NCBI RefSeq assembly: GCF_030406775.1
Contig: NZ_CP129119.1
Coordinates: 1,646,001-1,710,000, forward strand
Direction of reading: 5' to 3'
Length of the DNA stretch: 64,000 nucleotides
From: Sporosarcina trichiuri
GTDB lineage: Bacteria; Bacillota; Bacilli; Bacillales_A; Planococcaceae
The position numbers and the translations under genes are program-made. Shown in pieces: positions 9,676-18,206 of this stretch (position 1 is its first letter; the number at the start of each line of letters is the position of its first letter). A model generated the notes under the pieces. The model made no database searches. It was not told where the DNA came from and worked only from the letters and a program-made list of their open reading frames with translations.

Positions 9676-9700
9676 ATTGGCATGCATCTTTTGACAAACT

Positions 9701-9736
9701 AAAAAGGCTGCCTCAGAGAGGAACTCTGAGACAGCC
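9701..9736 (-). terminator. Terminator of tagO
   Basis: On the minus strand, stem GGCTGTCTCAGAG / CTCTGAGGCAGCC with loop TTCCT and a TTTTT tract, nine bases past the tagO stop. Confidence 0.85.
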
Positions 9737-9744
9737 ATGCACTA

Positions 9745-10788
9745 TTATTTTCCGATCATGCGGACCAGGTTCAAGATCGGCCGGTAATTTGTACCAGCCA
9801 GTCCGATGATCTCCACGAACAATTCAATGGCGAGCAGGATGACACCGAGGAGAAGGATCGCTCCCCAGACGGTCGCCTGTGAGAACAGGACCGCTGCAAT
9901 TCCGAACAGAATGGCAATGCCGTAAATGACGAGTACCGTCTGACGGTGGGAGAACCCAGCCCGCAGCAGACAGTGATGCAAGTGTGATTTATCCGGTGCG
10001 GTGATCGACTGCTTCATGCGGATCCGACGCACAATCGCGAAGAAGGTATCGGATATCGGCACACCGAGTATAATAATCGGAATGACGAGCGAAACAACTG
10101 CGACATTCTTGAATCCAAGTAGCGCCAGAACGGAAATCATGAAGCCGAGGAACAGCGATCCCGTATCCCCCATGAAGATCTTGGCGGGATGGAAGTTGAA
10201 CACAAGGAATCCAATGGAACTTGCGGCAAGGATGGCAGCCGTGGCAAGAACGAACGGATCGTGCATGATAAGTGCCATGACGGAGATGGAAATGAATGCA
10301 ATGGTCGAAACCCCTGCAGCCAGTCCGTCCAGCCCGTCGATCAGGTTGATGGCATTCGTGATACCGACGATCCACAGCAAGGTGATCGGGATGCTCAGGA
10401 ACCCAAATTCAATCTGTCCGATGAATGGCAGGTTCAGGACTTCGATCTGCATGCCGCCGACCGTGATGACGACCACTGCCGCAGCCAGCTGGCCGAGCAT
10501 TTTCGCCTTCGCTGTGATTTCAAGCATATCATCGAAGAAACCGACTGCAATGATGATCACTGCACCGATCAGGATTCCGGCAGCGTGTTCATCTTTAGGG
10601 AGCAATATAGCATAGCCGATCAGAAAGGCACCGAAGATCGCAAGACCTCCGATGCGCGGCATGACCGCAGCATGTACTTTACGATAGTTCGGCCGGTCAA
10701 CTGCACCGATCCGGAATGCGAATTTTATAACAAGCGGAGTTAGTATGATGGCGCCGACAAATGCAGCCGCCATAGCCAGGAATAACAT
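9745..10788 (-). CDS. tagO: Undecaprenyl-phosphate N-acetylglucosamine-1-phosphate transferase TagO
   Basis: 347 residues, polytopic (about ten membrane segments) MraY/WecA-family enzyme. Key motifs: YRKVHAAVMPRIGG (about 35-48), NAINLIDGLDGLAAGVS (the catalytic Asp cluster), FMGDTGSLFLGF and SHLHHCLLRAG near the end. It starts wall polymer synthesis on undecaprenyl phosphate at the inner membrane face. Convergent with the LCP gene that would attach the finished polymer, and next to secA2-slaP, so the locus is envelope-oriented. ATG 10788 follows GGAAGG. Confidence 0.93.
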   Translation of the reverse strand: MLFLAMAAAFVGAIILTPLVIKFAFRIGAVDRPNYRKVHAAVMPRIGGLAIFGAFLIGYAILLPKDEHAAGILIGAVIIIAVGFFDDMLEITAKAKMLGQLAAAVVVITVGGMQIEVLNLPFIGQIEFGFLSIPITLLWIVGITNAINLIDGLDGLAAGVSTIAFISISVMALIMHDPFVLATAAILAASSIGFLVFNFHPAKIFMGDTGSLFLGFMISVLALLGFKNVAVVSLVIPIIILGVPISDTFFAIVRRIRMKQSITAPDKSHLHHCLLRAGFSHRQTVLVIYGIAILFGIAAVLFSQATVWGAILLLGVILLAIELFVEIIGLAGTNYRPILNLVRMIGK

Positions 10789-10832
10789 GTCCTTCCTCCC
10801 TGAAGTTCTCGATTTTAATTTTAGCCTACCGT

Positions 10833-10838
10833 ATTATA
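10833..10838 (-). promoter_or_regulatory. Extended -10 element upstream of tagO
   Basis: Minus strand reads TGGTATAAT, an extended -10 with a perfect TATAAT, 45 bases before the tagO ATG. No convincing -35 was seen. Confidence 0.5.
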
Positions 10839-11036
10839 CCATGGCGGCAAAAAGAAAGCACTCTGTGAACCAACTTTTCTATGTTTACACAGACGTACGT
10901 TATAACAATACCCTGAATTTTGAGGGGATACACCTATTTTCGTAACCTTTCTCGTGCGGTTATAGTCTTTTCCCGTCCAGTTTGATAAAATAGGGACGTG
11001 TCCATGCAATGGACGATATAAAGGAGCGTTATCTAT

Positions 11037-13412
11037 ATGCTATCCATTTTCAAACGATCGAACCAAACGAGTGACCGGCAGCTCAAGAAGTACCGGAAAG
11101 TCGTAAACCATATAAATAAACTGGAGCCTGATTATGTCGATTTGACAGACGATCAGCTCGCTGAAAAGACCGTCGAATTCAAAGAACGCATCCAAACTGG
11201 CGAAACGGTCCAGCAGATCATTCCTGAAGCCTTTGCTGTCGTGCGCGAAGCATCGAATCGTGTACTCGGCATGCGTCACTTCGACGTCCAGCTGATCGGC
11301 GGAATGGTGCTGGCGGAAGGCAACATCGCCGAGATGCCGACAGGTGAAGGAAAGACGCTCGTCGCCTCCCTTCCCTCTTACGTACGTGCCCTTGAAGGAA
11401 AAGGCGTCCATGTCATTACAGTCAATGACTACCTGGCGCGCCGTGACTTTGAACAGATCGGACAGATCCATCGTTTCCTCGGTCTTACGGTCGGCCTGAA
11501 CGTGCCGATGATGCAGGGGCTCGAGAAAAAAGAGGCATATGATGCGGATATCACGTACGGTGTCGGCACTGAATTCGGCTTCGACTACTTGCGCGATAAC
11601 ATGGCGCAGCATATCAGCCAGAAAGTGCAGCGTCCGTATCATTACGCCATCATCGATGAAGTCGACAGCGTGCTGATCGACGAAGCGAAGACGCCGCTCA
11701 TCGTGGCGGGCAAGATGCAGGCGGATGCCGATCTTCATATGATCGCCGCCCGTCTTGCGAAACGGTTCAAACAGGGTGTCGATTTCGACTTTGATGACGA
11801 AACGAAGTCGACTGCCCTGACGGAAGCTGGTATCGAGAAAGTCGAAAAAGCGTTCGGTGTCGACAATCTGTATGACCTCGAGCACCAGACGCTGTACCAC
11901 TACATGATCCAGGCGGTCCGCGCCCATGTCATTTTCAAACGTGACGTGGACTATATTGTCAGAGATCAGAAAATCGAGCTTGTCGACATGTTCACCGGCC
12001 GGATCATGGAAGGCCGTACGCTGTCGGATGGACTTCATCAGGCAATCGAAGCGAAGGAGAACCTGCCGATCACTGACGAAAACAAAGCGCAGGCACAGAT
12101 CACGATCCAGAACTATTTCCGCATGTATCCGAAGCTGTGCGGCATGACCGGCACGGCGAAAACACAGGAGAAAGAGTTCCGGGAAGTGTATAACATGCAG
12201 GTCATCCAGATTCCGACGAACCGGCCCCGCCAGCGGATCGATCAGCCGGACTATGTATTTGCAACAATTGATGACAAATACAAAGCGATGGCGAAGGAAG
12301 TCGCAAAACGTCATGAATCCGGCCAGCCGGTTCTTGTCGGAACGACGTCGATCCTGCAGTCGGAAAAAGTCGTCGGATATTTGGATGAACATAAGCTCGA
12401 CTACAATCTGCTCAATGCGAAAAGTGTCGAGCAGGAAGTCGAATTGATCTCGAACGCCGGGCAAAAAGGGCACATCACGGTCGCGACCAACATGGCAGGC
12501 CGCGGAACCGACATCGTTCTCGGTGAAGGGGTGGAAGATCTCGGCGGATTGTTCGTTCTCGGGACGGAAAAGCACGAAAGCCGCCGCGTCGACAACCAAT
12601 TACGGGGCCGTTCGGGCCGTCAGGGGGACAAAGGCGAATCTCGGTTCTTCCTGTCGCTTGAGGACGATATGTTCAAACGGTTCGCAAAAGACGATTTGGA
12701 GAAATTCCAGAAAAAAGCCGAGACGGATGAAACCGGACTGGTGCTGAACAAAGACGTGAACGAACTGACGGAACGGACGCAGCGGATCGTCGAAGGGTCG
12801 CATTATTCGATGCGCGAGTACAATCTGAAGCTGGATGATGTTATCAACGATCAGCGGAATGTCCTGTATGCATTGCGGGATAAGGTGCTGGAGAGGGAAA
12901 ACATTATCGGTACGCTCGAAGGGATGCTGCACGAAACGATGGAGTTCGTCATATACGACAGCTGCCCGGAGGGGGAGACACCGGATCAGTGGGATTTCGA
13001 CCGGATCGAGACGACGATGAATTCCCTGCTGCACAAGCCGGCTGAATTGCCGCGCACGTTCGAGAAACCGGTGCAGATCGTGAAATTCTATGAAGAACCT
13101 CTCGATGAATTGGTTGCATACATCCGTTCGTTTGAGGATAATGAGCAGGTGAACGCGCTGATTCCGCAAGTGATGCTCAGCCATATCGATTCCATGTGGG
13201 TGAAACATCTGGAAGTCATGACCCGGCTGAAGGAAGGGATCGGACTCCGGTCGTATGGACAGGAGGATCCGATGCGGATTTATCAGCGTGAAGGACTGGA
13301 GCTGTTCGGCAAGCATTATCAGAAATTGCGCCGCAGCATTGCGTCCGAAGTGATCCAATTCTTGAAGATGCTGACGGAACAGCAGGAAGAACAAGCACAG
13401 GAGGTTAACTGA
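11037..13412 (+). CDS. secA2: Accessory Sec system translocase ATPase SecA2
   Basis: 791 residues, shorter than SecA1 and lacking the C-terminal zinc-binding tail; it ends in a Glu/Gln-rich stretch. Walker A MPTGEGKT at about 100-107, DEAD-type IDEVDSVLIDEAKTPL near 208, motif TNMAGRGTDI, and LRGRSGRQGD. Drives export of a subset of proteins through SecYEG. ATG at 11037 follows AAGGAG. The stop overlaps the start of the next gene (TGATG), giving translational coupling to the S-layer assembly gene, so the likely cargo is S-layer or SLH proteins as in Bacillus anthracis. A long minus-strand frame (11040-12599) is a shadow. Confidence 0.95.
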   Translation: MLSIFKRSNQTSDRQLKKYRKVVNHINKLEPDYVDLTDDQLAEKTVEFKERIQTGETVQQIIPEAFAVVREASNRVLGMRHFDVQLIGGMVLAEGNIAEMPTGEGKTLVASLPSYVRALEGKGVHVITVNDYLARRDFEQIGQIHRFLGLTVGLNVPMMQGLEKKEAYDADITYGVGTEFGFDYLRDNMAQHISQKVQRPYHYAIIDEVDSVLIDEAKTPLIVAGKMQADADLHMIAARLAKRFKQGVDFDFDDETKSTALTEAGIEKVEKAFGVDNLYDLEHQTLYHYMIQAVRAHVIFKRDVDYIVRDQKIELVDMFTGRIMEGRTLSDGLHQAIEAKENLPITDENKAQAQITIQNYFRMYPKLCGMTGTAKTQEKEFREVYNMQVIQIPTNRPRQRIDQPDYVFATIDDKYKAMAKEVAKRHESGQPVLVGTTSILQSEKVVGYLDEHKLDYNLLNAKSVEQEVELISNAGQKGHITVATNMAGRGTDIVLGEGVEDLGGLFVLGTEKHESRRVDNQLRGRSGRQGDKGESRFFLSLEDDMFKRFAKDDLEKFQKKAETDETGLVLNKDVNELTERTQRIVEGSHYSMREYNLKLDDVINDQRNVLYALRDKVLERENIIGTLEGMLHETMEFVIYDSCPEGETPDQWDFDRIETTMNSLLHKPAELPRTFEKPVQIVKFYEEPLDELVAYIRSFEDNEQVNALIPQVMLSHIDSMWVKHLEVMTRLKEGIGLRSYGQEDPMRIYQREGLELFGKHYQKLRRSIASEVIQFLKMLTEQQEEQAQEVN

Positions 13413-14305
13413 TGAATTTCTTATCATTATTTAAGAAGACCGAGAAAACAGGCAAAGACAGCACGATCGATTCAGAAGAGCTGATGGCGGGAACTTCCGG
13501 ACAAGGCGGAGACGAGGATATCGAAACGTCGCTGTCCCTCCACCCGTCCTGGCAGCTCCCGCAGGAACAGGAATATGTATTCCGTTTCCTCGCCAATGAA
13601 TTGGAGCCGCTGAAACCTAACCAGATCTCCCTTTCCGGCATCGACATCGACGTCGAACCGGCAACTGGTGATTTCCTCGTGAAAGCATTCTTCCGTTCGT
13701 CGCTCGATCAGACGATCACGGTCGGCGAGGTGGAACTGATGCTCTTGGACAAAGAGGGCAAAACGATCGGTTCCCAGCAGTTCGACTTGAGTGAGCTCGG
13801 CGAAATCCAGCCGCGCAGCGCCCGCCCGTGGGTGTTCGTCTTCACGAAGGACAACCTGTTCGTCGAAGAGCCGCCTGCAGAGGACTGGAAACTCGCCTTC
13901 AACGTGCAGTCGATGGTGCCGCACAAGCTCGAGCTCGAAGAATCGTGGGAACAGGGACTTCCGGCTGAGCAGAAGGCCGCGTTGGAGGAAGTCGTCGGCA
14001 ATCTGCCGAAACTGAAGCCGCGCGAAGTGAATATCGCCGGATTCCAGGCATTAAAACAGGATGACGGCAGCATCGCGGCATCGGTATTCATCCGGAATGG
14101 CCACTCGAAGCAGATCAACATCGAAAAACTGCCGCTCGAGCTGATCGACGCCTCCGGTGAAGTGGTGGCAAGCGGCTCGTTCGATATCGGCTCCCTGCCG
14201 GTCAATGCAAATACGACAAAACCATGGACATTCATCTATCCGAAAGAAATGGTGACAAAAGACGAACCGGATTTCTCCCGTTGGACGATCCGGGTTCCTC
14301 AGTAA
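13412..14305 (+). CDS. slaP: Accessory Sec system S-layer assembly protein (SlaP-like)
   Basis: 297 residues, no signal peptide, overlapping the secA2 stop by one base. The protein holds two similar halves, each with LxPxEVNIxGxxxx-type strands: NQISLSGIDIDVEPATGDFLVKAFFRS and REVNIAGFQALKQDDGSIAASVFIRN, both followed by LxDxxGxxxxSxxFxxxxLG/L and PWxFxF/Y. This tandem SLAP layout is the known partner of SecA2 in S-layer-forming Bacillales. It acts with SecA2 in export of S-layer proteins; mechanism unclear. Identification rests on layout plus operon context. Confidence 0.87.
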   Translation: MNFLSLFKKTEKTGKDSTIDSEELMAGTSGQGGDEDIETSLSLHPSWQLPQEQEYVFRFLANELEPLKPNQISLSGIDIDVEPATGDFLVKAFFRSSLDQTITVGEVELMLLDKEGKTIGSQQFDLSELGEIQPRSARPWVFVFTKDNLFVEEPPAEDWKLAFNVQSMVPHKLELEESWEQGLPAEQKAALEEVVGNLPKLKPREVNIAGFQALKQDDGSIAASVFIRNGHSKQINIEKLPLELIDASGEVVASGSFDIGSLPVNANTTKPWTFIYPKEMVTKDEPDFSRWTIRVPQ

Positions 14306-14318
14306 GTGCTATCCCCCG

Positions 14319-14348
14319 CCCGCACAGTTTCGGCTGTGCGGGTTTTTT
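14319..14348 (+). terminator. Terminator of secA2-slaP
   Basis: Perfect stem CCCGCACAG / CTGTGCGGG, loop TTTCGG, then TTTTTT, 14 bases after the slaP stop. The repeat array begins directly after it. Confidence 0.9.
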
Positions 14349-14365
14349 GGCGTCCGGTTTGCGTG

Positions 14366-14494
14366 AATTGTGTCCGGATGCCGATATATTCGGCGATGTG
14401 TCCGATACGTCGCGTCATTTGTCCGATATGCCTGATGAAATGTCCGATACTTCGCCCGAAGTGTCCGATATGGCCCCCGATTTGTCCGATACCC
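14366..14494. repeat. 21-nt-periodic TGTCCGATA array, copy A
   Basis: A leader GAATTG plus a 28-base segment (TGTCCGGATGCC... at 14371) is followed by TGTCCGATA at 14399, 14420, 14441, 14462 and 14483: exact 21-base spacing, nine constant and twelve variable bases. It lies between the slaP terminator and the region before the nagB terminator. Because 21 is a multiple of three, all frames stay open and give spurious peptides such as SDMPDEM repeats. No protein is proposed. The 120 bases between copies A and B show nothing recognisable. Confidence 0.9.
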
Positions 14495-14616
14495 CCTGTT
14501 CCGTGCCTGGCTTGTCCCTTTTTCCGCGCCAACAGGCCGCCGGTGCCCCCAATCTGCTGCCGCGTCCCGGGCGGTCTGCGCAACAAACGAGCGAAGCGAG
14601 CACCATTCAGCCCTTG

Positions 14617-14745
14617 AATTGTGTCCGGATGCCGATATATTCGGCGATGTGTCCGATACGTCGCGTCATTAGTCCGATATGCCTGATGAAATGTCCGACA
14701 CTGCGCGCCATGTGTCCGATATGTCCCCTGATTTGTCCGATACCG
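14617..14745. repeat. 21-nt-periodic TGTCCGATA array, copy B
   Basis: Second copy, offset by 251 bases from copy A. The first 85 bases are nearly identical to copy A (two substitutions); then the variable parts diverge. Units start at 14650, 14671 (AGTCCGATA), 14692 (TGTCCGACA), 14713 and 14734, again 21 apart, with the same 28-base leader segment from 14622. It sits just before the nagB terminator. Confidence 0.9.
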
Positions 14746-14771
14746 ACGCCTCATCTCCCTCTTCCCTACGC

Positions 14772-14797
14772 AAAAAAAGACTGCCCAGTGGACAGTC
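14772..14797 (-). terminator. Terminator of nagB
   Basis: Minus strand: GACTGTCC ACT GGGCAGTC followed by TTTTTTT, 18 bases after the nagB stop. Confidence 0.85.
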
Positions 14798-14815
14798 ATC
14801 TTGCGTTTCCTTCTA

Positions 14816-15517
14816 TTATAGTTTCAAATCTGTGACCACGGTGACGTCCGGGTGCTCCAGCAAATATGTTACCGGCCATTCAGTGGTCACTTTGCCAGCA
14901 AACAGTTTCTCGAGCGCCGCACGTTTCTTTTCGCCGAATGCTGCGACGATCAGTTTCTTCGCCTGCATGATCGACGAGATCCCCATTGTCAGTGCGGTTG
15001 TCGGCATTGTTTCGTCTTCACTGAAATACTGGCTGTTCACGTCGATCGTCGACTGTGTCAGCTCGACGACGTGCGTGACGGATTCCGGTGATGTCCCCGG
15101 TTCGTTGAAGGCAATATGGCCGTTTTCGCCGATACCGAGGAACTGGATGTCAAGTGGATTCTCTTTCAGCAGCGTTTCGTAGCGCACACATTCGGCGTCA
15201 AGATCTTCCGCCATGCCGTTTTCGATATGCGTCTCTTTGAACGGCTTTTTCGAGAATAGAAGATCGTTCATATAGTACGCATAGCTGTTCTTATGATCCG
15301 CCGGAATGCCGATGTATTCATCCAGATTGAACGCAGTCACATCCGTGAAGTCCATATCGGATGCTGCCATTTTCTCATAGACAGGTTCCATCGTGCTGCC
15401 TGTCGCAAGGCCGAGCACATGAAGACGCCCCGCTTCCAGTTCGTTGCGGACAATCTTGCAGATCTCTTCTGCTCCCTGCTCTTTGCTTTCCACAGTGATT
15501 GTTCGGACATTTTTCAA
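14816..15517 (-). CDS. nagB: Glucosamine-6-phosphate deaminase
   Basis: Converts glucosamine-6-phosphate to fructose-6-phosphate and ammonia in amino-sugar catabolism; cytosolic. 234 residues from the chosen start, the usual length of the short Bacillus form. Motifs: LGLATGSTMEPVY, FNLDEYIG (catalytic Asp), GIGENGHIAFNEPG and LTMGISSIMQAKK. The proposed start is TTG at 15517 (LKNVRTITVESK) with GGTGG upstream; the frame continues upstream to 15748 without family similarity. No nagA is adjacent, so it stands alone here. Confidence 0.92.
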   Translation of the reverse strand: MKNVRTITVESKEQGAEEICKIVRNELEAGRLHVLGLATGSTMEPVYEKMAASDMDFTDVTAFNLDEYIGIPADHKNSYAYYMNDLLFSKKPFKETHIENGMAEDLDAECVRYETLLKENPLDIQFLGIGENGHIAFNEPGTSPESVTHVVELTQSTIDVNSQYFSEDETMPTTALTMGISSIMQAKKLIVAAFGEKKRAALEKLFAGKVTTEWPVTYLLEHPDVTVVTDLKL

Positions 15518-15709
15518 AGATTCCACCAGCTTTCTTAAGTATGTACTCCATCCATTGTAAGGTGCGCTGTCCGGTTGGTCAACAAACGCTCCCCCGCCTT
15601 CATTTCCCGTCTCTCCCCCTATGTAAACAGTCCCGGTGCCACAAGATATTTTGTCAGATGTGTGGTGGTTCCATGAACGAATTGTGAATAAAGTATGTGA
15701 TCCGAAAAC

Positions 15710-15727
15710 ACTAGGGATTTCCCTAGT
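15710..15727. promoter_or_regulatory. Perfect inverted repeat upstream of the ba3 oxidase operon
   Basis: ACTAGGGA TT TCCCTAGT, two 8-base arms with a 2-base spacer, 78 bases before the subunit IIa gene. The size and symmetry fit an operator for a dimeric repressor, which is inferred. The rest of the nagB-oxidase gap shows no gene. Confidence 0.45.
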
Positions 15728-15805
15728 ATTTAAATTTCGCAGATTCAATATGATGAAAGTAGCTTAACAAACAAAATCAGACATTGCACGGAGGCGGTGA
15801 GCAAA

Positions 15806-15946
15806 ATGGCGAAAAAACATCCGAACAAGCAAGTCCCTGCTGCAGACAGTTCCAATTTGAGAGGGACATTCATCATGGTCATGATCCTCGGTATCCTGAT
15901 GGTCGCAGCATGGTTCGGTGCGTATTGGCTTTTCATTTCAAGATAA
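15806..15946 (+). CDS. Cytochrome ba3-type oxidase subunit IIa (small membrane subunit)
   Basis: 46 residues (MAKKHPNKQVPAADSS start), a single membrane helix from about residue 21 to 43 and a short basic N-terminus. GGAGGCGG lies ten bases before ATG 15806. Single-helix subunits of this size precede subunit II in ba3/b(o/a)3 oxidase operons of Bacillales; the position, 30 bases before the subunit II start, supports the call. Confidence 0.8.
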   Translation: MAKKHPNKQVPAADSSNLRGTFIMVMILGILMVAAWFGAYWLFISR

Positions 15947-15976
15947 ATGGACGTAAAAGGGAAAGGAGCAGATACT

Positions 15977-16477
15977 ATGCATCTGCACAAGTATGAGAAG
16001 ATCTGGCTCGGGTTCGGTATGGCCTCATTAGTTATATTTCTATTGGTAATCGGCTTTGCGGCATTCTGGAAAGGGACGCACCCGCAGAGCAGTTTGGATA
16101 TGATCGATCCCAACAACATCGAAGCGTATGAAAGCTTCAAACCTGAAAGTCTCGGTCTGCAGGAAGTTGCAGACGGCAAGTATAAAGTGAACATTGTCGC
16201 CTCCACTTTCAACTACAACCTCGGTGTGGATAAGGATGAAAAACCGGTCAAGACGATCCGTGTCCCGCAAGGCTCGACCGTGCTGTTCACCATCACAACG
16301 AAAGATGTCGTCCATGGGTTCCAGGTCGCCGGCACGAATGTCAACATGATGGTCGAACCGGGTCATATCAGCCGCTATGAAACCGTCATGAAGAACAAAG
16401 GGGAATTCACGATCGTCTGTAACGAGTACTGCGGCATCGGTCACCATCAGATGTTCGGAAAGGTAGAGGTGTATTAA
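15977..16477 (+). CDS. cbaB: Cytochrome c oxidase subunit II, ba3 type (CuA)
   Basis: 166 residues: one N-terminal membrane helix (about 10-32), then a periplasm-side cupredoxin domain. The full CuA site is visible: His113 (VVHGF), Cys148, Cys152, His156 and Met159 in CNEYCGIGHHQM. It accepts electrons from cytochrome c and passes them to subunit I. The start at 15977 follows GGGAAAGGAG; an in-frame ATG at 15947 abuts the previous stop. The short one-helix form is typical of ba3 rather than caa3 enzymes. The next gene starts one base after the stop. Confidence 0.93.
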   Translation: MHLHKYEKIWLGFGMASLVIFLLVIGFAAFWKGTHPQSSLDMIDPNNIEAYESFKPESLGLQEVADGKYKVNIVASTFNYNLGVDKDEKPVKTIRVPQGSTVLFTITTKDVVHGFQVAGTNVNMMVEPGHISRYETVMKNKGEFTIVCNEYCGIGHHQMFGKVEVY

Positions 16478-16478
16478 C

Positions 16479-18164
16479 ATGGCAGTTTTAAATGATCTGG
16501 ATGCGACAAAACGCAACCTCCAGCTATTCCCGAAAAAAGACGCACGGCTCTATATGTCCTTCATGTTCGTCACGTTTGCGTCTCTTCTGATCGGCGGCCT
16601 GATGGGACTGCTGCAGACATTCGTCCGTTCCGGCAGGTTCACGCTGCCGTTCAACATCAATTATTACACGATCCTGACTGTGCATGGCGTCATTTTAGGA
16701 CTCGTTCTGACAACATTCTTCATCATCGGATTCCAATTCGCACTCATGGGCAAGACAGTCGGCATCAGCAATAAGCAGCGCACGGTCGGCTGGATCTCCT
16801 TCTGGATGATGCTCACCGGTACCGTGATGGCGGCCGTGACAATCCTTGTCGGCCAGGCGAACGTCCTGTATACATTCTATGCACCACTCGCTGCGCATCC
16901 GGCATTCTATATCGGACTTGCGCTCGTCATCATCGGCAGCTGGGTTGCGGCATTCACGAACTTCCGCCAGCTGTATGTCTGGAAGAAAGCTCATAAAGGC
17001 GAGAAGTCCCCATTGCTCGCATTCATGACCGTCATCAACATGCTGATGTGGGTCATCGCGTCGCTCGGCGTCGCCATCGCTGTCGTTGTCCAGTTCATCC
17101 CTTGGTCACTCGGCATGACCGACACCATCAACGTACTCGTCAGCCGGACGCTGTTCTGGTACTTCGGCCACCCGCTCGTGTACTTCTGGCTGCTGCCTGC
17201 CTACATGGCGTGGTATGCGATCATCCCGAAAATCATCGGCGGCAAGCTGTTCAGTGACTCGCTAGCGCGGATGGCGTTCATCCTGCTGCTGTTGTTCTCG
17301 ATTCCGGTCGGGTTCCACCACCAGCTGACGGAGCCGGGTATCGATCCTACGTGGAAATTCATTCAGGTCGTGCTGACATTCATGGTCGTCATCCCGTCTC
17401 TCATGACCGCTTTCTCGATCTTTGCGACATTTGAAACGACTGGCCGCAAGAAAGGCTATAAGAGCCTGTTCGGCTGGTTCAAGAAACTCCCTTGGGGCGA
17501 TGTCCGCTTCTTTGCACCATTCGTCGGCATGGTCGCCTTCATCCCAGGCGGAATCGGCGGAATTATCAATGCGTCCCACCAGATGAATGCTCTTGTGCAC
17601 AATACCATCTGGGTCACCGGCCACTTCCACCTGACGATTGCGACAACTGTCATCCTGACATACTTCGGCATCGCCTACTGGCTCGTGCCGCACTTGACAG
17701 GGCGCCGTCTGACGAAACAGCTCAACAAGCTCGGCATCATCCAGACCATCATCTGGACAGTCGGGATGTCGATCATGTCCACTGCCATGCACATCCAGGG
17801 GCTGCTCGGCGGGCCGCGCCGCTCGGCATTCTCGAACTATGCAGGCGGCTCGCAGGTCGATACATGGATCGGCTACCAGCTCGCCCAGGCGATCGGCGGC
17901 ACCATCCTGTTCGTCGGCATTGTCCTCATGGTTTACATCTTCATCAAGCTCGCATTCTTCGCACCGAAAGGCGTCGAGGAATTCCCGATCGCCGAAGAGG
18001 ACGAAGACGCTCAGGCCGCGCCGAAAATCCTGGAAAACTGGTATGTCTGGATTGGCATCACGATCGCTCTCATTGCGTTCGCGTATACGATCCCGATGAT
18101 CGACATCATCAAGCACTCCCCTCCTGGATCGGTTCCATTCAAATTCCCGATCGGCAGGAGCTAA
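16479..18164 (+). CDS. cbaA: Cytochrome ba3-type oxidase subunit I
   Basis: 561 residues, about 13 membrane helices. Haem-copper oxidase core: HGVILGLVLTTFFI (low-spin haem His region), FGHPLVYFWLLPAYMAWY (CuB His and Tyr), GFHHQLTEPG (CuB His pair) and TGHFHLTIATTVILTYFGIAYW (haem-ligand histidines). Reduces oxygen to water and pumps protons; B-family members have high oxygen affinity. Encoded directly after subunits IIa and II and closed by a terminator, so the operon has three genes. Plus-strand 17492-18250 and minus-strand 17262-18341 frames over it are shadows. Confidence 0.95.
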   Translation: MAVLNDLDATKRNLQLFPKKDARLYMSFMFVTFASLLIGGLMGLLQTFVRSGRFTLPFNINYYTILTVHGVILGLVLTTFFIIGFQFALMGKTVGISNKQRTVGWISFWMMLTGTVMAAVTILVGQANVLYTFYAPLAAHPAFYIGLALVIIGSWVAAFTNFRQLYVWKKAHKGEKSPLLAFMTVINMLMWVIASLGVAIAVVVQFIPWSLGMTDTINVLVSRTLFWYFGHPLVYFWLLPAYMAWYAIIPKIIGGKLFSDSLARMAFILLLLFSIPVGFHHQLTEPGIDPTWKFIQVVLTFMVVIPSLMTAFSIFATFETTGRKKGYKSLFGWFKKLPWGDVRFFAPFVGMVAFIPGGIGGIINASHQMNALVHNTIWVTGHFHLTIATTVILTYFGIAYWLVPHLTGRRLTKQLNKLGIIQTIIWTVGMSIMSTAMHIQGLLGGPRRSAFSNYAGGSQVDTWIGYQLAQAIGGTILFVGIVLMVYIFIKLAFFAPKGVEEFPIAEEDEDAQAAPKILENWYVWIGITIALIAFAYTIPMIDIIKHSPPGSVPFKFPIGRS

Positions 18165-18169
18165 TCGAA

Positions 18170-18206
18170 AAGGACGGACAGCACAGGGGGCTGACCGTCC
18201 TTTTTT
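18170..18206 (+). terminator. Terminator of the ba3 oxidase operon
   Basis: Stem AAGGACGG / CCGTCCTT with inner CAG/CTG pairing, followed by TTTTTT. The last T is also the last base of the convergent GAF-GGDEF-EAL gene. Confidence 0.85.

Noticed and set aside
11040..12599. 519-residue minus-strand frame
   Set aside because: Antisense to secA2.
14366..14745. CRISPR array
   Set aside because: Repeat of 9 bases is too short, spacers of 12 are partly shared between copies, and no cas genes are nearby.
14224..14835. Plus-strand open frame with SDMPDEM-type heptads and minus-strand frame with IGHFIRHIGQ-type heptads
   Set aside because: All frames are open because the repeat unit is 21 bases (seven codons); no ribosome site, and the constant 9-mer rather than the peptide is what is conserved.
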